A stretch of DNA of 64,000 bases, taken from Acanthosoma haemorrhoidale (Eukaryota > Arthropoda > Insecta > Hemiptera > Acanthosomatidae). The stretch is taken from the NCBI GenBank assembly GCA_930367205.1, contig OV884011.1, positions 171,813,226 to 171,877,225 of the forward strand, in the 5' to 3' direction. This document shows positions 9,840 to 20,315 of this stretch, one piece after another (positions within the stretch are counted from its first letter, which is position 1; each line of letters starts with the position of its first letter). The position numbers were made by a program, and so were the translations under genes. Below the pieces are notes generated by a model, which searched no databases, was not told where the DNA came from, and saw only the letters and a list, made by a program, of their open reading frames with translations.

Positions 9840-12800
9840 AACAATCAAAGATGAGGATGTATGTTCGTAACCGTACAATTTATTACTTCATATATAAATA
9901 ACACGTACGTCTTAGAAATATATGTAACATTGTCCTTTACAAGGCAAGAGTTAACAACATTTCTATGGTTGTCAAATGCTTACCTCAATACACATCAATA
10001 AATATGCTCAATCATCTATCTGAAGGTCTCGTCAATAATAAAATCTAATAATAGCGAATTTTTTTTTTTCATATTTGAACCTTCGATCCTATATTTTTTG
10101 CAGTGTTAAATTTTGAAATGAACGCCCTATTGGTGAGTGCATGAGCATGCTACTTCGTGTATGCAAAATGACCTTGTTGATGATAATTTAAGCGTCGGAC
10201 GACTTGGCCCATAACTACCTTAGCAATGCTTTAAGTACTTTGCTTCAGGAGACAGAAGTGGTCTACCAACCTTCTGGAGAAGGTCACACAGATCGAATGA
10301 GCTATCGCCGGAGGTCGCAAAGAGAACACATCTGTACGCATGATTACTGCACTGCTGGAATGCGGCATAAGTTAGGCAGATAACATTTCCAAAAGCCATT
10401 TTGTAACAAATTACTACATTTCATAAGTTGCATCCTCGGAAGCTCCTTATACAATACCAATACTACAACGGTCGAATTAAGGTGATTATGGGTAGGCAGG
10501 TATAGGAGTAAGTGGTGGTTTCCAGAGGATGGGGTTACTTACTCTTCCTAGTTCCAATGCCTCCATTGCAACTGACGCAATTTAACTGCCCAATTTTTTT
10601 CTATCGGTATACTGTTTGTTGTTATAGATTTAACGGATTCAGTTTTGTATTTCACACCTCCAAGAGTTTAAAGTTAACGTTGATCTAAACTAAATAAGAA
10701 ACACAAATATGTAAGATTATATCCTTGATGCAAATCTCAAATCATTAATGCTTTTGATAAAACCCAAAATCCCCAAAAAAATAATTCACCCATTTATAAT
10801 TTGACTAATAAATGTTAACGACGAACTCCCTGTGGAAGAAAAAAAGTTGTAATCAATTTCAATGCGGCAAGGATCAATAATAACGCTACCACGTTGCCTG
10901 TGAGAGCATAGTTCTGAGATGAGTTCTGTTTGAGGGTGACGTCATAAAATAGGGAACTAAGATATTCAACGTGAGGGATTGATCCAACCTCAGAAACCAC
11001 AGAGAGACACCTCCTGTTCCAGATTCAGTGGTTACGACCGTCATGACACGGGTTACTGTGGATGAGGAAACATCGTAAACCATTGTATAAATGATTGTTT
11101 TTATTCGCAACAGGTGCTCTTAACCTTTTGGCAACTTTGCGTATTTGGTAAAGGCCATTTCCTAACCCCCCGCTTCCCTTGAAAAAAAAAAAAGGTTTAC
11201 ATAAAAAAGGTTAAAAAATAACTTGCCGACAAATTAATAATTAATCTTTGTAAAGATCGATCATAGAATGCTTCTTCAATTTGTAATTTGAATTATATTA
11301 TCATCAATCATTTATTATTTTTATCTCAAACAATTTATTACATATCCAACAGCCTTGATCGGAAAAATATAGTTCTCCAGTAGGAGTTCGGCAAGAAGGA
11401 ATGTTGTGGAAACTAAAACCAATATTACCTCACCTAGTATCTTATTCTTAAATCGATATTGCCTAACTACAGTTATCATATACTCCATGGTCACGTCCTA
11501 AAAATATGAAATATTTAAACATATATAAAAATCATCTCGACAGTAAATAAATGAATAAAGAGCACGATACTTCTTGCTACCGGGCCGACCGAGGTTGTCA
11601 CTGCAGCATGGTTGGTGCTAGGCTTCTCACCTTAATTACAGCTTTGCATAGCAGATTTGTTACTTCATCATTCAGATAGCTACACATATCCACACGAGAC
11701 TGTTTGAACACCAATCATAAAAATCTTCCAAATGAATAATCATTAGGCAAACAATTTAGGGAGCCAACTAGGCTTATGAGCTCTAATGCTATTGTTTCAT
11801 ACATGTATTTAATGGCTACTGAACGGGGTACATATTTAAAACTTATGTTTGTATTTAATTTCGTTTTATTCCAAAATCCAAAAACATAATGGAAGGATAA
11901 GGAGTATTTAATAATACCATTTCATCATTAGCGCAATTAAAAAGTCGTAAATTTTGACTTCATGTAAATTTTCACGTAGGGATATGTGTTGCTGGTATGA
12001 ATCCATTGAGATGAAACCATTTAGGCCAAGGATCAGACAATGTTTAGCATTCAATGGCCCAAGATGACACCCGTCATTTGTGGTTTTGTAACTGTATCAC
12101 TAATGTAATCCGTTGTAATCTGTAGCACTTTTGCCCTTGACATGACTAAAATGTGCGGCTGTAAAGTTAATTCTACCCTTCACTTCCTATGATTTGAACC
12201 ATCGTGCAATGCTTTGTGCTTTTGTCAGCTAATCTCAACGGTGCCTTACACGTCTTCATGCCTCCAAACGGTAGATTGAATTTATTGTCGCGTTGTCTTT
12301 GTTTTAAAATGTATGCAATTCGTATATGGGCCATCGAGATGTAAGCCACTCCATTATAAGATGTATAACATATGAAATCAATGACCCGGAGAAAGGGTAG
12401 ATCTGAGCATTGCATACTGCAACTCATTCCGTTTCTGCAACCACCCTATTCAAATGTTAATATTGTCTCTTTCATCATAGACCAAGGCACATAGAGCGAA
12501 TTTTAATAGACAAATAGAGCAAAATCTGTTGAACATTATAGTCATTAACTAGTCAGTGGTTAAAAATATATTAAGCAATGAATTTTTTTTTACTTTAATC
12601 CATTTATTGATCTCTTTAAACCATGTGCTACAGTCCTCCATTTTTAGGGTTTCATGGATTTTTTACAAATTTACCTTCCTACGTCTGCCTGTCTCTTGTT
12701 AGTGCCTGTAAGTCCCCTGTTAGACCTGAATTTAACATGAAATTTTATATTGAGATTGCATTTAATTAGCTGACAACAAGAACAATTTTTTCAACCATAC

Positions 12801-13140
12801 ACTAGGGATTACTATTTATAAATTACTTAGTAATAAAAAAAATAAATATTTTCCTATCTTATTGACAAGCGTATCAAATTAATCTTCATCCTGAATAATA
12901 ATATGTAATTATCTATTTGTTTTACCTAAGCTTTAATTACACAAAGTCATTAAGGCTGTCATTAAATCTTTTTTTTGTAATTTTAACTCGTTCCGTGTTT
13001 GAAAATATTTGGAGTTTCATATATTACCTCCATGGTGTTAAAAATATAAGCAATTCTATAGAAAATAATAAGTGTTATTGTTCACATAATTACTGTGTAA
13101 TGATAAAATGGTATTTTTACTAGTGTATTATGTAGGGTAT
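9840..13140. other. Mixed non-coding DNA, no supported gene
   Basis: Mostly AT-rich. GC-richer islands at about 10195-10400 and 11575-11640 carry no frame or repeat that I can identify. Short open frames at 10815-11110 (-), 12173-12427 (-) and 12917-13123 (+) have no recognisable motif and look like chance. Confidence 0.45.
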
Positions 13141-13144
13141 CGAA

Positions 13145-13930
13145 TTAAATATTTTGACGTGATCTGTAAGCCGTGTGAGTCTGATGTGTCTTCGGGCAGC
13201 CTCACGCCTGTCCCTACTAGTGTATCCGAGGAGCAGGGTGGTGACGAAATCTAGGGATTTTTAGCGGTGCATGGACATTAAGGCTATAAGGAAGTTGGAG
13301 GTGAGAATGCCCACCTAAAAATCAATTGTTGAGCAGGAGTAAACAGTTTTCCAATCTAGAGTTTCGAGATTCGGTAGAATATTTTCAGAAGTAAGGGCAT
13401 TGAGAGTCGATGACACCTGGAGATCCAAGTATAGGACTTGGAGGTGTGGTGAGTAGGAGGGGTAGGAGGTGACGGAGGGAAAATAACAGGTCCTCTAGAT
13501 ATCGTTTGTCGCGCCAATCCGAAAGGAGGTTGGTCACCGGGGATGATAATTTTGAAGTGAACGAAATTATAGAGGGTCAACTCAAAAAATGGTTCAAAAG
13601 GGACATGTGGAGGGAGGCACACCACAACATATGTTTGGGGGGGAGGGGAGTTCAAGCATTCAACGGTCTTAAGGGACACACTACAAGTATGGCCAACCCG
13701 GTCTATTGTCTACTATATAGGTATAGTAGGGAAGGGAGACAGACGAGGAAGGAATATAAGGCTTAAGCCATGTTTCAGAGAAAGCAATAATATGGAAAAC
13801 ATTTTTGATGAAATATAAAAATAATTCATCGTAATGGGCAGGTAGGGGCTGGAAATTTACATGGCTTGCGTGTCTGAAGCAGCTTGCCTTGCACCATATT
13901 CCTGCATGATACGGAAGCGGACACAATTCA
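13145..13930 (-). pseudogene. Decayed LINE apurinic-type endonuclease region
   Basis: On the - strand, 13681-13926 encodes an ANVNFQPLPAHYDELFLYF-like segment followed by HIIAFSETWLKPYIPSSSVSL and PYYTYIVDNRPG. This matches the N-terminal half of the APE-like endonuclease of non-LTR retrotransposons, and the E of SETWL is the family's metal-binding glutamate. After a frame break, 13356-13679 continues with TYVVVCLPPHVPFEPFFEL and a damaged GD(FN) motif (here GDQ). The linker REAARRHIRLTRLTDHV can be read at about 13155-13210. The order fits an endonuclease running into the linker before the reverse transcriptase, but no RT follows on this strand. Several frameshifts make it non-functional. 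Confidence 0.75.
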
Positions 13931-14035
13931 ATTTAACCTCATCCAGTTAAGATGGTTTTGTTGGGTTTGTGTAGGTTTCCGACCATTTGTCTATATTTTT
14001 TTTTATAGTTTATAAACAAAATATAATATTGGCTA

Positions 14036-14810
14036 TTATATAAATTGTTTAGCGCTATTAGTCATACTGGGGGGGGGGTTATTAAAAGATCCACGACAGA
14101 CCAGCAGGAAGACGCTAGGGCAACGACAAGAAACTAGAAAATTGGAGCAAATATAATGAAATAAATAAAAAGAAAACCGTAGAGGGGATGACTTGCGAAG
14201 ACATCCAGGTCCCCCGGCTGGCCGATGACTACAACCGATAGACCGCTGTTCACCCTGCACTTGACTCTACCGCCAGCGAACCAGAAGCACTTCACCTTCC
14301 CTGTCAGTCTCATCTACATGATGAGGACTATGCATTCTCAAATGGCGTCACAAGGCGAGCACTGCAGGGTTGCCTTTTCCTCCCTGCTGATGCCCATCTC
14401 GAAACTTGAGAGCTGATATTTAAGAGACGAAGTAAAAGAAATATAAATAAAAATAGAATAATCCCGGCGAGAAGAAAGGGTGTTGATAAAATAATTTAGA
14501 AGGTTACGTAGGTCTAGCCTCTCGTTCAAGGTCAGCCCTACAACGCTACTTATCGAGAGAGCTCCATTGGCATTAATCCCTTCAGAATAGATGCTATTTT
14601 CCCTCTGTCAGAGATTGAATACAAGCAGAGCTCACCAAAATTTTCGTACTTCTCAATGGTTGCATTCCGTCCTTTTGAAAATGGGCAATTTCAGTAAGTC
14701 GGATAATGTCCAGCCACTGAGGTAGAGTTCACTGTTCAATGAAAAATGTCAGAGTATCGCGTGTTTAAGGTACACAGGTCATACAGCTGACAGTCCGGTG
14801 GGTGAAGTCT
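14036..14810. other. GC-richer block of unknown origin, possibly LINE ORF1 relic
   Basis: This block lies immediately upstream (in - strand sense) of the decayed endonuclease and is GC-richer than its surroundings. It contains a run of ten G (about 14070-14079) and short open frames on both strands. No zinc-knuckle or RRM motif is visible. The position would suit ORF1 or the 5' UTR of the same LINE, but that is inference. Confidence 0.25.
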
Positions 14811-15094
14811 AAGTACTTTTATGAAGTCCTCTCAGCTCCTGATTCCAAATCCAAATGGCAACTCCTTCGAAAACTTTCCCCCTGTGAATCCTCTGGTGCT
14901 TTCTCCTCAGAGACATTTCCCGATTGTTACGTTATCACTACAATTATCACCGGATATATTAAACACATATTTTGTAACTGTATCTTCACCAATGTATTTC
15001 ACCTTAAACGTTATCCTCTAGTTACAATTTTACTTCTAATAATTATTTACATATAACATAATAATAAAGTTTATTTGTGTTTATGTTGATTAAT

Positions 15095-15460
15095 GTCTTA
15101 TTATTGTACGGCCGACTCAACCGAAGCTACAAGACCCCATCTACCTTTTTAAGCAGTGTCGACCTTCTGGCCCAGAGGCCGACTTATTTCAGGCCCCTGC
15201 CCTGTAGGGCGGGCTAGGCTTGACCTGGCCGACTACAAACCATTGCCTAGGTACCCCTAGGCTCCACCCTCGGTAGACTCACAGAACCTTCCTGATTCCA
15301 CCCGCCTCCTTTAGGCATTCCACACCCTATATCCTTCTCATACATCCTTCAAAAGGGGGACTCCCCTTAGTGAAAGGCACTCATTAGCCCAAAATAATTT
15401 TCCTTCATTTTTCCCACATCCTATTTTTATAAGTTTAAGAGCTAAGAAAAAAAAAAACAA
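15095..15460 (+). mobile_element. GC-rich block with A-tail, possible LINE/SINE 3' end
   Basis: A GC-rich segment with phrases such as GGCCGACTTATTTCAGG ends with AAGTTTAAGAGCTAAG followed by an interrupted A-run (about 15446-15466). The same 16-mer followed by A-runs occurs at 45211-45240. GC-rich body, abrupt AT-rich flank and A-tail suggest a retroposed 3' end in + orientation. No family is recognised. Confidence 0.4.
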
Positions 15461-15811
15461 AAAAACCTCTGGAGCCAGTGGTTGGACTTATATATTGATG
15501 AAGTGTATATTTTTTAAATACCACTTGTATTTATAGTTTGATCAAGACTATATTTTATGTATATATTTTGATGATAGATATTTTAAAAGGATTGTATCTC
15601 CTATGCTAAATAAATCTTCCCCCTTAGGATTATTTGAAATAGAAATACAGAACAAGATATAGATGACAGCCATTTAATTACAAGTCTTTTGGGAAAGCCC
15701 ACAGTAGAGCAGTACTCACAATTCAATATAAATATCTTTGCAAAAACAGTATTGTTTAATAAAAATAAACACGTCATTAACCTTTGATAAATAATGTTAT
15801 TCTGATTATGG

Positions 15812-15983
15812 GGACTGCTTTTTATTGGGCTTCTGAGATATCAAGTTAAACTTCCATGCAAAATATCAATCCTCCGTGAATAAATTGTTAGAAATGTTAC
15901 TTATGCAATTGAAATAACAGTTTCAATAAATTTCTGTAATTATATTCCACTAAATACTGCCTCCTAAATTTATATTATTAATA
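15812..15983 (+). repeat. Direct repeat unit B, copy 1 of 2
   Basis: GGGACTGCTTTTTATTGGGC through AAATTTATATTATTAAT recurs at 20153-20315, including TTAAACTTCCAT, AAAATATCAAT, GTGAATAAATTGTTAGAAAT and TCTGTAATTATATTCCACTA. Differences are mostly substitutions and small indels. Family unknown. Confidence 0.85.
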
Positions 15984-15984
15984 A

Positions 15985-16005
15985 CTAACATGTAATACAT
16001 GTTAG
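15985..16005. repeat. 21-bp near-perfect palindrome
   Basis: CTAACATGTAATACATGTTAG is self-complementary apart from its central base. It lies between repeat unit B and the LINE that follows. Confidence 0.7.
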
Positions 16006-16054
16006 TCTTGTAGACAACAGTTTTTCATAGGAAAAACCTTAATCTTTCACCTTT

Positions 16055-17310
16055 TTGATTGTAACAGGCACCCAGGTTTGCTTTACAAACTAAAAATCTC
16101 CTTACCGCAGACCCTTTATCTAATCCTTCAATCCTATCTGTCTAACAGGTTCTTTCGGGTCCGTTGTGGTTCAGAATACTCCGATTATTACCCCATAGAA
16201 GCAGGAGTTCCTCAAGGCAGCGTCCTTGGCCCTATCCTGTATACCCTTTTCACTGCTGACATTCCGTTAAGTCCTAACACCTTCCTTGCAACTTTTGCTG
16301 ACGACACAGCAATTCTCTCGTCACATCCCAATCCGTCAACGGCATCCTACAACCTCCATAATCACCTCACTAAGATAGAGAAGTGGTGCAACATCTGGCG
16401 CATCAAGGTCAATGAAGGCAAATGCGTTCACACCACATTTACTCTCCGTCGAGGATCCTGCCCGTCCGTAACCTTCAATTCAATTCCGCTTCCCATGTCC
16501 AATACAGTTAGATATCTAGGTTTTCATCTAGACAAAAGACTGACTTGGAACCCTCACACAAGACTTAAAAGACAAGAATCGAACAGACGGTTTGGACAGT
16601 TATACAGACTACTGAACAGAAACTCTAACCTCACACTAGAAAACAAACTCCACGTATACAAACAGTTATTAAAACCAATTTGGACTTACGGAATAGAGTT
16701 ATGGGGGACAGCCAAACCATCGAACATCAAACGTATCCAAACATTCCAATCCAAAGTCCTCAGAACCATAGTCAACGCACCCTTTTATATTAAAAACTCA
16801 TCCCTTCACAGAGATCTCCATGTACCAACTGTCCTCGACCTTATACCCTCAAGATTTTCCAAATTTCACCAAAACCTTTCCGCACATCCGAATCCTTTGG
16901 TCGACTCCATATCCAGTAACATTCATCCCTACAATCCTCCTCGACGCCTAAAACGGCGGTGGCCTCGCGACCTATTATAAATAGACATTCTATGTCATGG
17001 GGTCCTGGCACTGGCCATCATCCCCACTCATGTCCTGAGCGTGTGTGGCTCTCTTGCCCTCTCTGTGGCCTGCGCCGGATGGCGCCACGGCCGGAGAGGG
17101 GGCGGGGGGAGCTTCGCTGCTTCCGGCCTTTCCGCCAGCTTGCTGTGGGATTGGCTTCGGGGGCGGGGGGGCTCCTGGGCTGAATCTGTATGTATATAGG
17201 TATGAATGGACTGTATATAGGTATGAATGGAATTGTATATAAGGTATGAATGATCTCTCAGCACAATTATTAATGCTGGAAAAGGCAAATTGTAATTTTT
17301 TTCAATAAAG
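16055..17310 (+). mobile_element. 5'-truncated jockey-like LINE, youngest copy
   Basis: The copy begins inside the reverse transcriptase palm (about 16055), keeps an open frame to a TAA at 16978-16980, then a GC-rich 3' UTR (to about 17270) and a 3' end AAAGGCAAATTGTAATTTTT followed by CAATAAAG. The UTR is a divergent subfamily of that in the other copies (CCTGAGCGTGTGTGGCTCTC is shared). Truncation at the 5' end is the usual outcome of target-primed reverse transcription. I could not define target-site duplications. Confidence 0.9.
16069..16980 (+). CDS. Partial reverse transcriptase of a jockey-clade LINE
   Basis: This frame would encode the RNA-dependent DNA polymerase that copies the element at its nicked target. 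It is uninterrupted for about 304 codons but is 5' truncated: it starts at the HPGLLYKLK segment, and the leucine TTG at 16078 is not a real start. Visible motifs, numbered from that leucine: AGVPQGSVLGPILYTLFTADIP at about 42-63, the catalytic FADDT at 73-77 (16294-16308), VRYLGFHLDKRLTW after it, then the thumb block PIWTYGIELWGTA and FQSKVLRTIVNAPFY. The C-terminus RRLKRRWPRDLL ends the protein without an RNase H domain. The endonuclease, ORF1 and N-terminal RT motifs are absent, so the copy cannot move on its own. The intact frame implies a recent insertion. Confidence 0.92.
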   Translation, partial: HPGLLYKLKISLPQTLYLILQSYLSNRFFRVRCGSEYSDYYPIEAGVPQGSVLGPILYTLFTADIPLSPNTFLATFADDTAILSSHPNPSTASYNLHNHLTKIEKWCNIWRIKVNEGKCVHTTFTLRRGSCPSVTFNSIPLPMSNTVRYLGFHLDKRLTWNPHTRLKRQESNRRFGQLYRLLNRNSNLTLENKLHVYKQLLKPIWTYGIELWGTAKPSNIKRIQTFQSKVLRTIVNAPFYIKNSSLHRDLHVPTVLDLIPSRFSKFHQNLSAHPNPLVDSISSNIHPYNPPRRLKRRWPRDLL

Positions 17311-17350
17311 GAATACTTCTATAATCTTTCACCAATTTTAATTTGACTAT

Positions 17351-17757
17351 CAAGGATATCCTCCTCGGAGACTAAAACGGCAGTGGCCTCGTGACCTGCT
17401 ATAACTAAGTGATAGTGGGAGTCCTGGCAATGGCCAGTTTCTCCAATCATGTACTGAGCGTCTGTGGCTCTCACGCTCTTGGTCAGCCTCCGCTGGCTCT
17501 TATCCAGTGACGCGGCTGACGTAGGAGCGTGGGAGACACCCCAAGACTCCGCTTTCTCCTTCGCATGCGAGGGAGGTGACAACCTTGTGGACTTTGAGGG
17601 CCTCTGGGCTGTTTGTAAATATTGTATAAATGAGCGAGTGAATGATAAATTGTATATATGGTATGAATGATAACATTTATCTCAATTACTTATTGCCTAA
17701 TAAAAGGCAGATTGTAATTTTATCTTAATAAAAAAAAAAAAAAAAAAAAAAAAAACT
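17351..17757 (+). mobile_element. 5'-truncated LINE copy with A-tail (jockey-like family)
   Basis: It starts at the last codons of the RT (CCTCCTCGGAGACTAAAACG, then GCAGTGGCCTCGTGACCTGC), runs through the whole family 3' UTR and ends TTGCCTAATAAAAGGCAGATTG, TAATTTTATCTTAATA and an A-run of about 26 (to 17756). It lies only about 40 bp after the end of the previous copy in the same orientation. The 5' flank AAGGATAT and 3' flank AAGGTATT could be a damaged target duplication. Confidence 0.9.
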
Positions 17758-18030
17758 CTTAAGGTATTATTTTTCATGAAAACCAAAACGAATCAAAAAT
17801 TGTTAGCCTATTAAGTGGGTTCAGTTATATGCCAACGTTCCACTAAAATTCAGGCAAAAAAAAATCTTCAGCATTACAAACATAATAGACAAAATTCATA
17901 CAGGAGCTAATACAAAAAAAAAAAATTATTTCCTCAGAGTACGTTATTGATCAATTTAAGTCATGAAATCGACAAGTGTAAATATTCTATTACATTAACA
18001 ACTTAATAACAATATATATTTTTTTTTTTT

Positions 18031-18768
18031 AATCCTTTATTGTACTAAAATTACAATCTGCCTTATAAGGCAATAAGTAATTAAGATAAATGCTCTCATT
18101 CATACCATATTTACAATTCATCATTTACTCGCTCATTCATGCAATATTTACAGACAGCCCAGAGGCCTCCCGAATCCCCATGCGAAAGAGAAAGCGGAGT
18201 CTTGGGAAGTCCCCCACGCTCCTCCGTCAGCCGCGTGTCACCGGATACTAGCCAGTGGAGACCAAGAGCGCGAGAGCCACAGACGCTCAGGACATGATTG
18301 GAAAAACTGGCTATTGCCAGGACTCCCACTGTCGCGCGTTTATAGCAGGTCACGAGGCCACTGCCGTTTCAGTATCCGAGGAGGATTATAGGGATGAGTG
18401 GCGCAGTGCAATGACTGCTACAGGATTAGGGTGGTTGGAAAGGCTACTGTGGAATTTCATAAACTTGGAAGGGATGAGTTCAAGAATGTAGGGTATATTT
18501 AGGTCATCATGAAGGGTTTTATTGCTGACGTAATAAGGGGCATTTACTATTGTTCTCAGGACTTTTGATTAAAAGGATTGGATACGCTTAATGTTTGACT
18601 TTTTCGCTGTCCCCTATAGCTCTATTCCGTATGTCCAGATTGGCTTAGATATAACTTTGTAGATTAGTAGTTTATTTTCTATTGAGAGATGGGATGTCCT
18701 TTGAAGTAGTCTGTACAGTTGTCCAAAGCGTCTGTTTAGTTCTTGTCTTTTTAGTCTCGTATGTGGGT
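18031..18768 (-). mobile_element. 5'-truncated LINE copy, RT C-terminus plus full 3' UTR
   Basis: On the - strand this reads from an AACCCACATACGAGACTAAA segment (C-terminal RT) through decayed coding sequence (PIWTYGIELWG-like, SKVLRTI-like, RRL.RQWPRDLL-like blocks) into a complete 3' UTR. It ends AATTACTTATTGCCTTATAA, then GGCAGATTGTAATTTTAG. The 3'-terminal palindrome TGCCTTATAAGGCA (18059-18072) is perfect. Small open frames on either strand inside it are not genes. It faces the copy at 17351-17757 tail to tail, 270 bp apart. Confidence 0.9.
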
Positions 18769-18908
18769 TGGAAAAAAAATTAAACTTACATATTAATAGA
18801 TTAAGTTAATTAAATTCGTTTTTTGAAACCTAATGCCACCTTATATAAAAATTTTGAAAACAAATGGGGGTGGGGTGACACTAATGGATGTCAGAAATAC
18901 TGGTATTA

Positions 18909-19028
18909 TTACACACAATCACTTATCACAAATTCAAAGATAAGCTCTATCACTCTGTCGTATTTAGAGTGCTTCTTGACATCAATCAATAAAACGCGTT
19001 CACCATTTTCTGCCGATGTTCTATTCAT
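18909..19028 (-). other. Short coding-like frame resembling the start of a MADF-domain protein
   Basis: An ATG at 19028 opens 39 codons ending in TAA (18909-18911). After a short leader it reads ENGERVLLIDVKKHSKYDR. This resembles the first helix of MADF/BESS-type DNA-binding proteins, whose usual pattern is LI.LVKKHP.LYD, starting a few residues after the initiator Met. The remaining sequence does not continue the domain. It may be a first exon, a fragment of a degraded gene or transposon accessory gene, or chance similarity. The - strand is opposite to the LINE copy that follows. Confidence 0.25.
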
Positions 19029-19195
19029 TAATAAAAGATTGGGATTTGAAAGCAAAAGAAAAATCCTTGTAAGCTTGTTAGTGAATCTAGATTTTATATA
19101 GATAGTCCACTAAATTTGTAATGGATAAGGACATGATGATCTTCTGTTCAGTAAATAATTCAATATCAGTGGAAAATAATTTATCGATACTATAT

Positions 19196-19440
19196 CTAGT
19201 GACGCGGCTGACGGGGAGTGTCGGAGACGTTCTAAGACCCCACTTCCTCTTCGCATGCGACGGAGGTGATGACCACGTAGATTTGGGAGGTTCCTGGGAT
19301 GTTTGTAAATACTGTATAAATGAGCAAGTGAATGAAAATTGTAAATATAGTATGAATGAGAAGATTTATCACAATTACACATGACTTATTCCCCAATAAG
19401 GCAGATTGCAATTTTATCATAATAAACAACTTTCATATTT
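19196..19440 (+). mobile_element. 5'-truncated LINE copy, 3'-UTR only (jockey-like family)
   Basis: Begins TAGTGACGCGGCTGACGGGG, includes TCTTCGCATGCGACGGAGGT and AAATACTGTATAAATGAGCA, and ends AATAAGGCAGATTGCAATTT and TATCATAATAAAC. Two open frames, one on each strand, are by-products. The terminal stem is weakened (TTCCCCAATAAGGCAG). Confidence 0.85.
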
Positions 19441-19723
19441 AAAAAAAAAAGAGAATTATTTAAATATCTAGTGTTAACACAATATTCATATTCATAAACA
19501 TTTACTAATATTTGTTTTTTTGCTGATATATACTGTGCTAACTGCAGGTAATATTTCATTTTTTAGTGATTTGTTAACAAAATGTTTGGGAGATTTTAAC
19601 GTATTATAAATTTGTTTTTATTGTTTGGAATGTTGGGTTATTTTTAAATATTGTAATTGTATATACAATTTTTACTACATCTAATTTCAACATAATTGTA
19701 CAAATTATGGGTATAATAATGGT

Positions 19724-20140
19724 TTGGCAATCTAGTAGCTAGAAAAAAAAGAAGCGAATTAACTCCCATCACGTTCAGTCGGAAATTGTTGTGGTGTTTG
19801 TTTCGAAGTTAGTCGCATAGCTCTAATGAGCATTTCGAGACGGCATTTTTAAGACAAGCCTGATGATTCATTAATGTATTTAAATATATTTATTCATAAA
19901 AAGAAATTGACATAAACTTTTTAAAGCAAATTTAACTAGATTATTTTTACAGTGCGACTGGTCTCAAAATGATCCAATTTAACAATCAAACATAAAGATG
20001 CAATAATTTTTCATTCGTTTGCTTTAAATTATCTCAAGGGAGAATCACTAGATTATCAAAACCTCAATAGTTTTATAGTGCACTCATAACAAATATAATT
20101 TGATAGGTCGCTTGTGGGAAATTAATTTAAATGTTTCATT
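19724..20140 (+). repeat. Direct repeat unit A, copy 1 of 2 (95-bp deletion)
   Basis: TTGGCAATCTAGTAGCT through AATTTAAATGTTTCATTA is repeated at 23968-24486 with high identity, including GAGCATTTCGAGACGGCATT and the following TTTAAGACAAGCCTGATGATTC. This copy lacks a 95-bp segment present in the other, with an AGTC at the junction. It directly abuts a copy of unit B. No coding potential or terminal repeats were seen. Confidence 0.92.
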
Positions 20141-20152
20141 ATTGTTTGTCAC

Positions 20153-20315
20153 CGGACTGCTTTTTATTGGGACATAAAGTTAAACTTCCATTCAAAATAT
20201 CAATGGTCTGTGAATAAATTGTTAGAAATGTTACTTATGTGATTAAAATAACAGTTTTAATAACTTTCTGTAATTATATTCCACTAAATACAGGCCACAA
20301 ATTTATATTATTAAT
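20153..20315 (+). repeat. Direct repeat unit B, copy 2 of 2
   Basis: Counterpart of 15812-15983 in the same orientation (GGACTGCTTTTTATTGGGAC through AAATTTATATTATTAAT). It lies 12 bp after unit A copy 1. Confidence 0.85.

Noticed and set aside
13506..13766. 86-codon frame on the + strand
   Set aside because: It is the antisense shadow of the decayed LINE endonuclease on the - strand.
16959..17288. Three GC-rich open frames on both strands
   Set aside because: They lie in the GC-rich 3' UTR of the 16-kb LINE copy, where stop codons are rare by composition.
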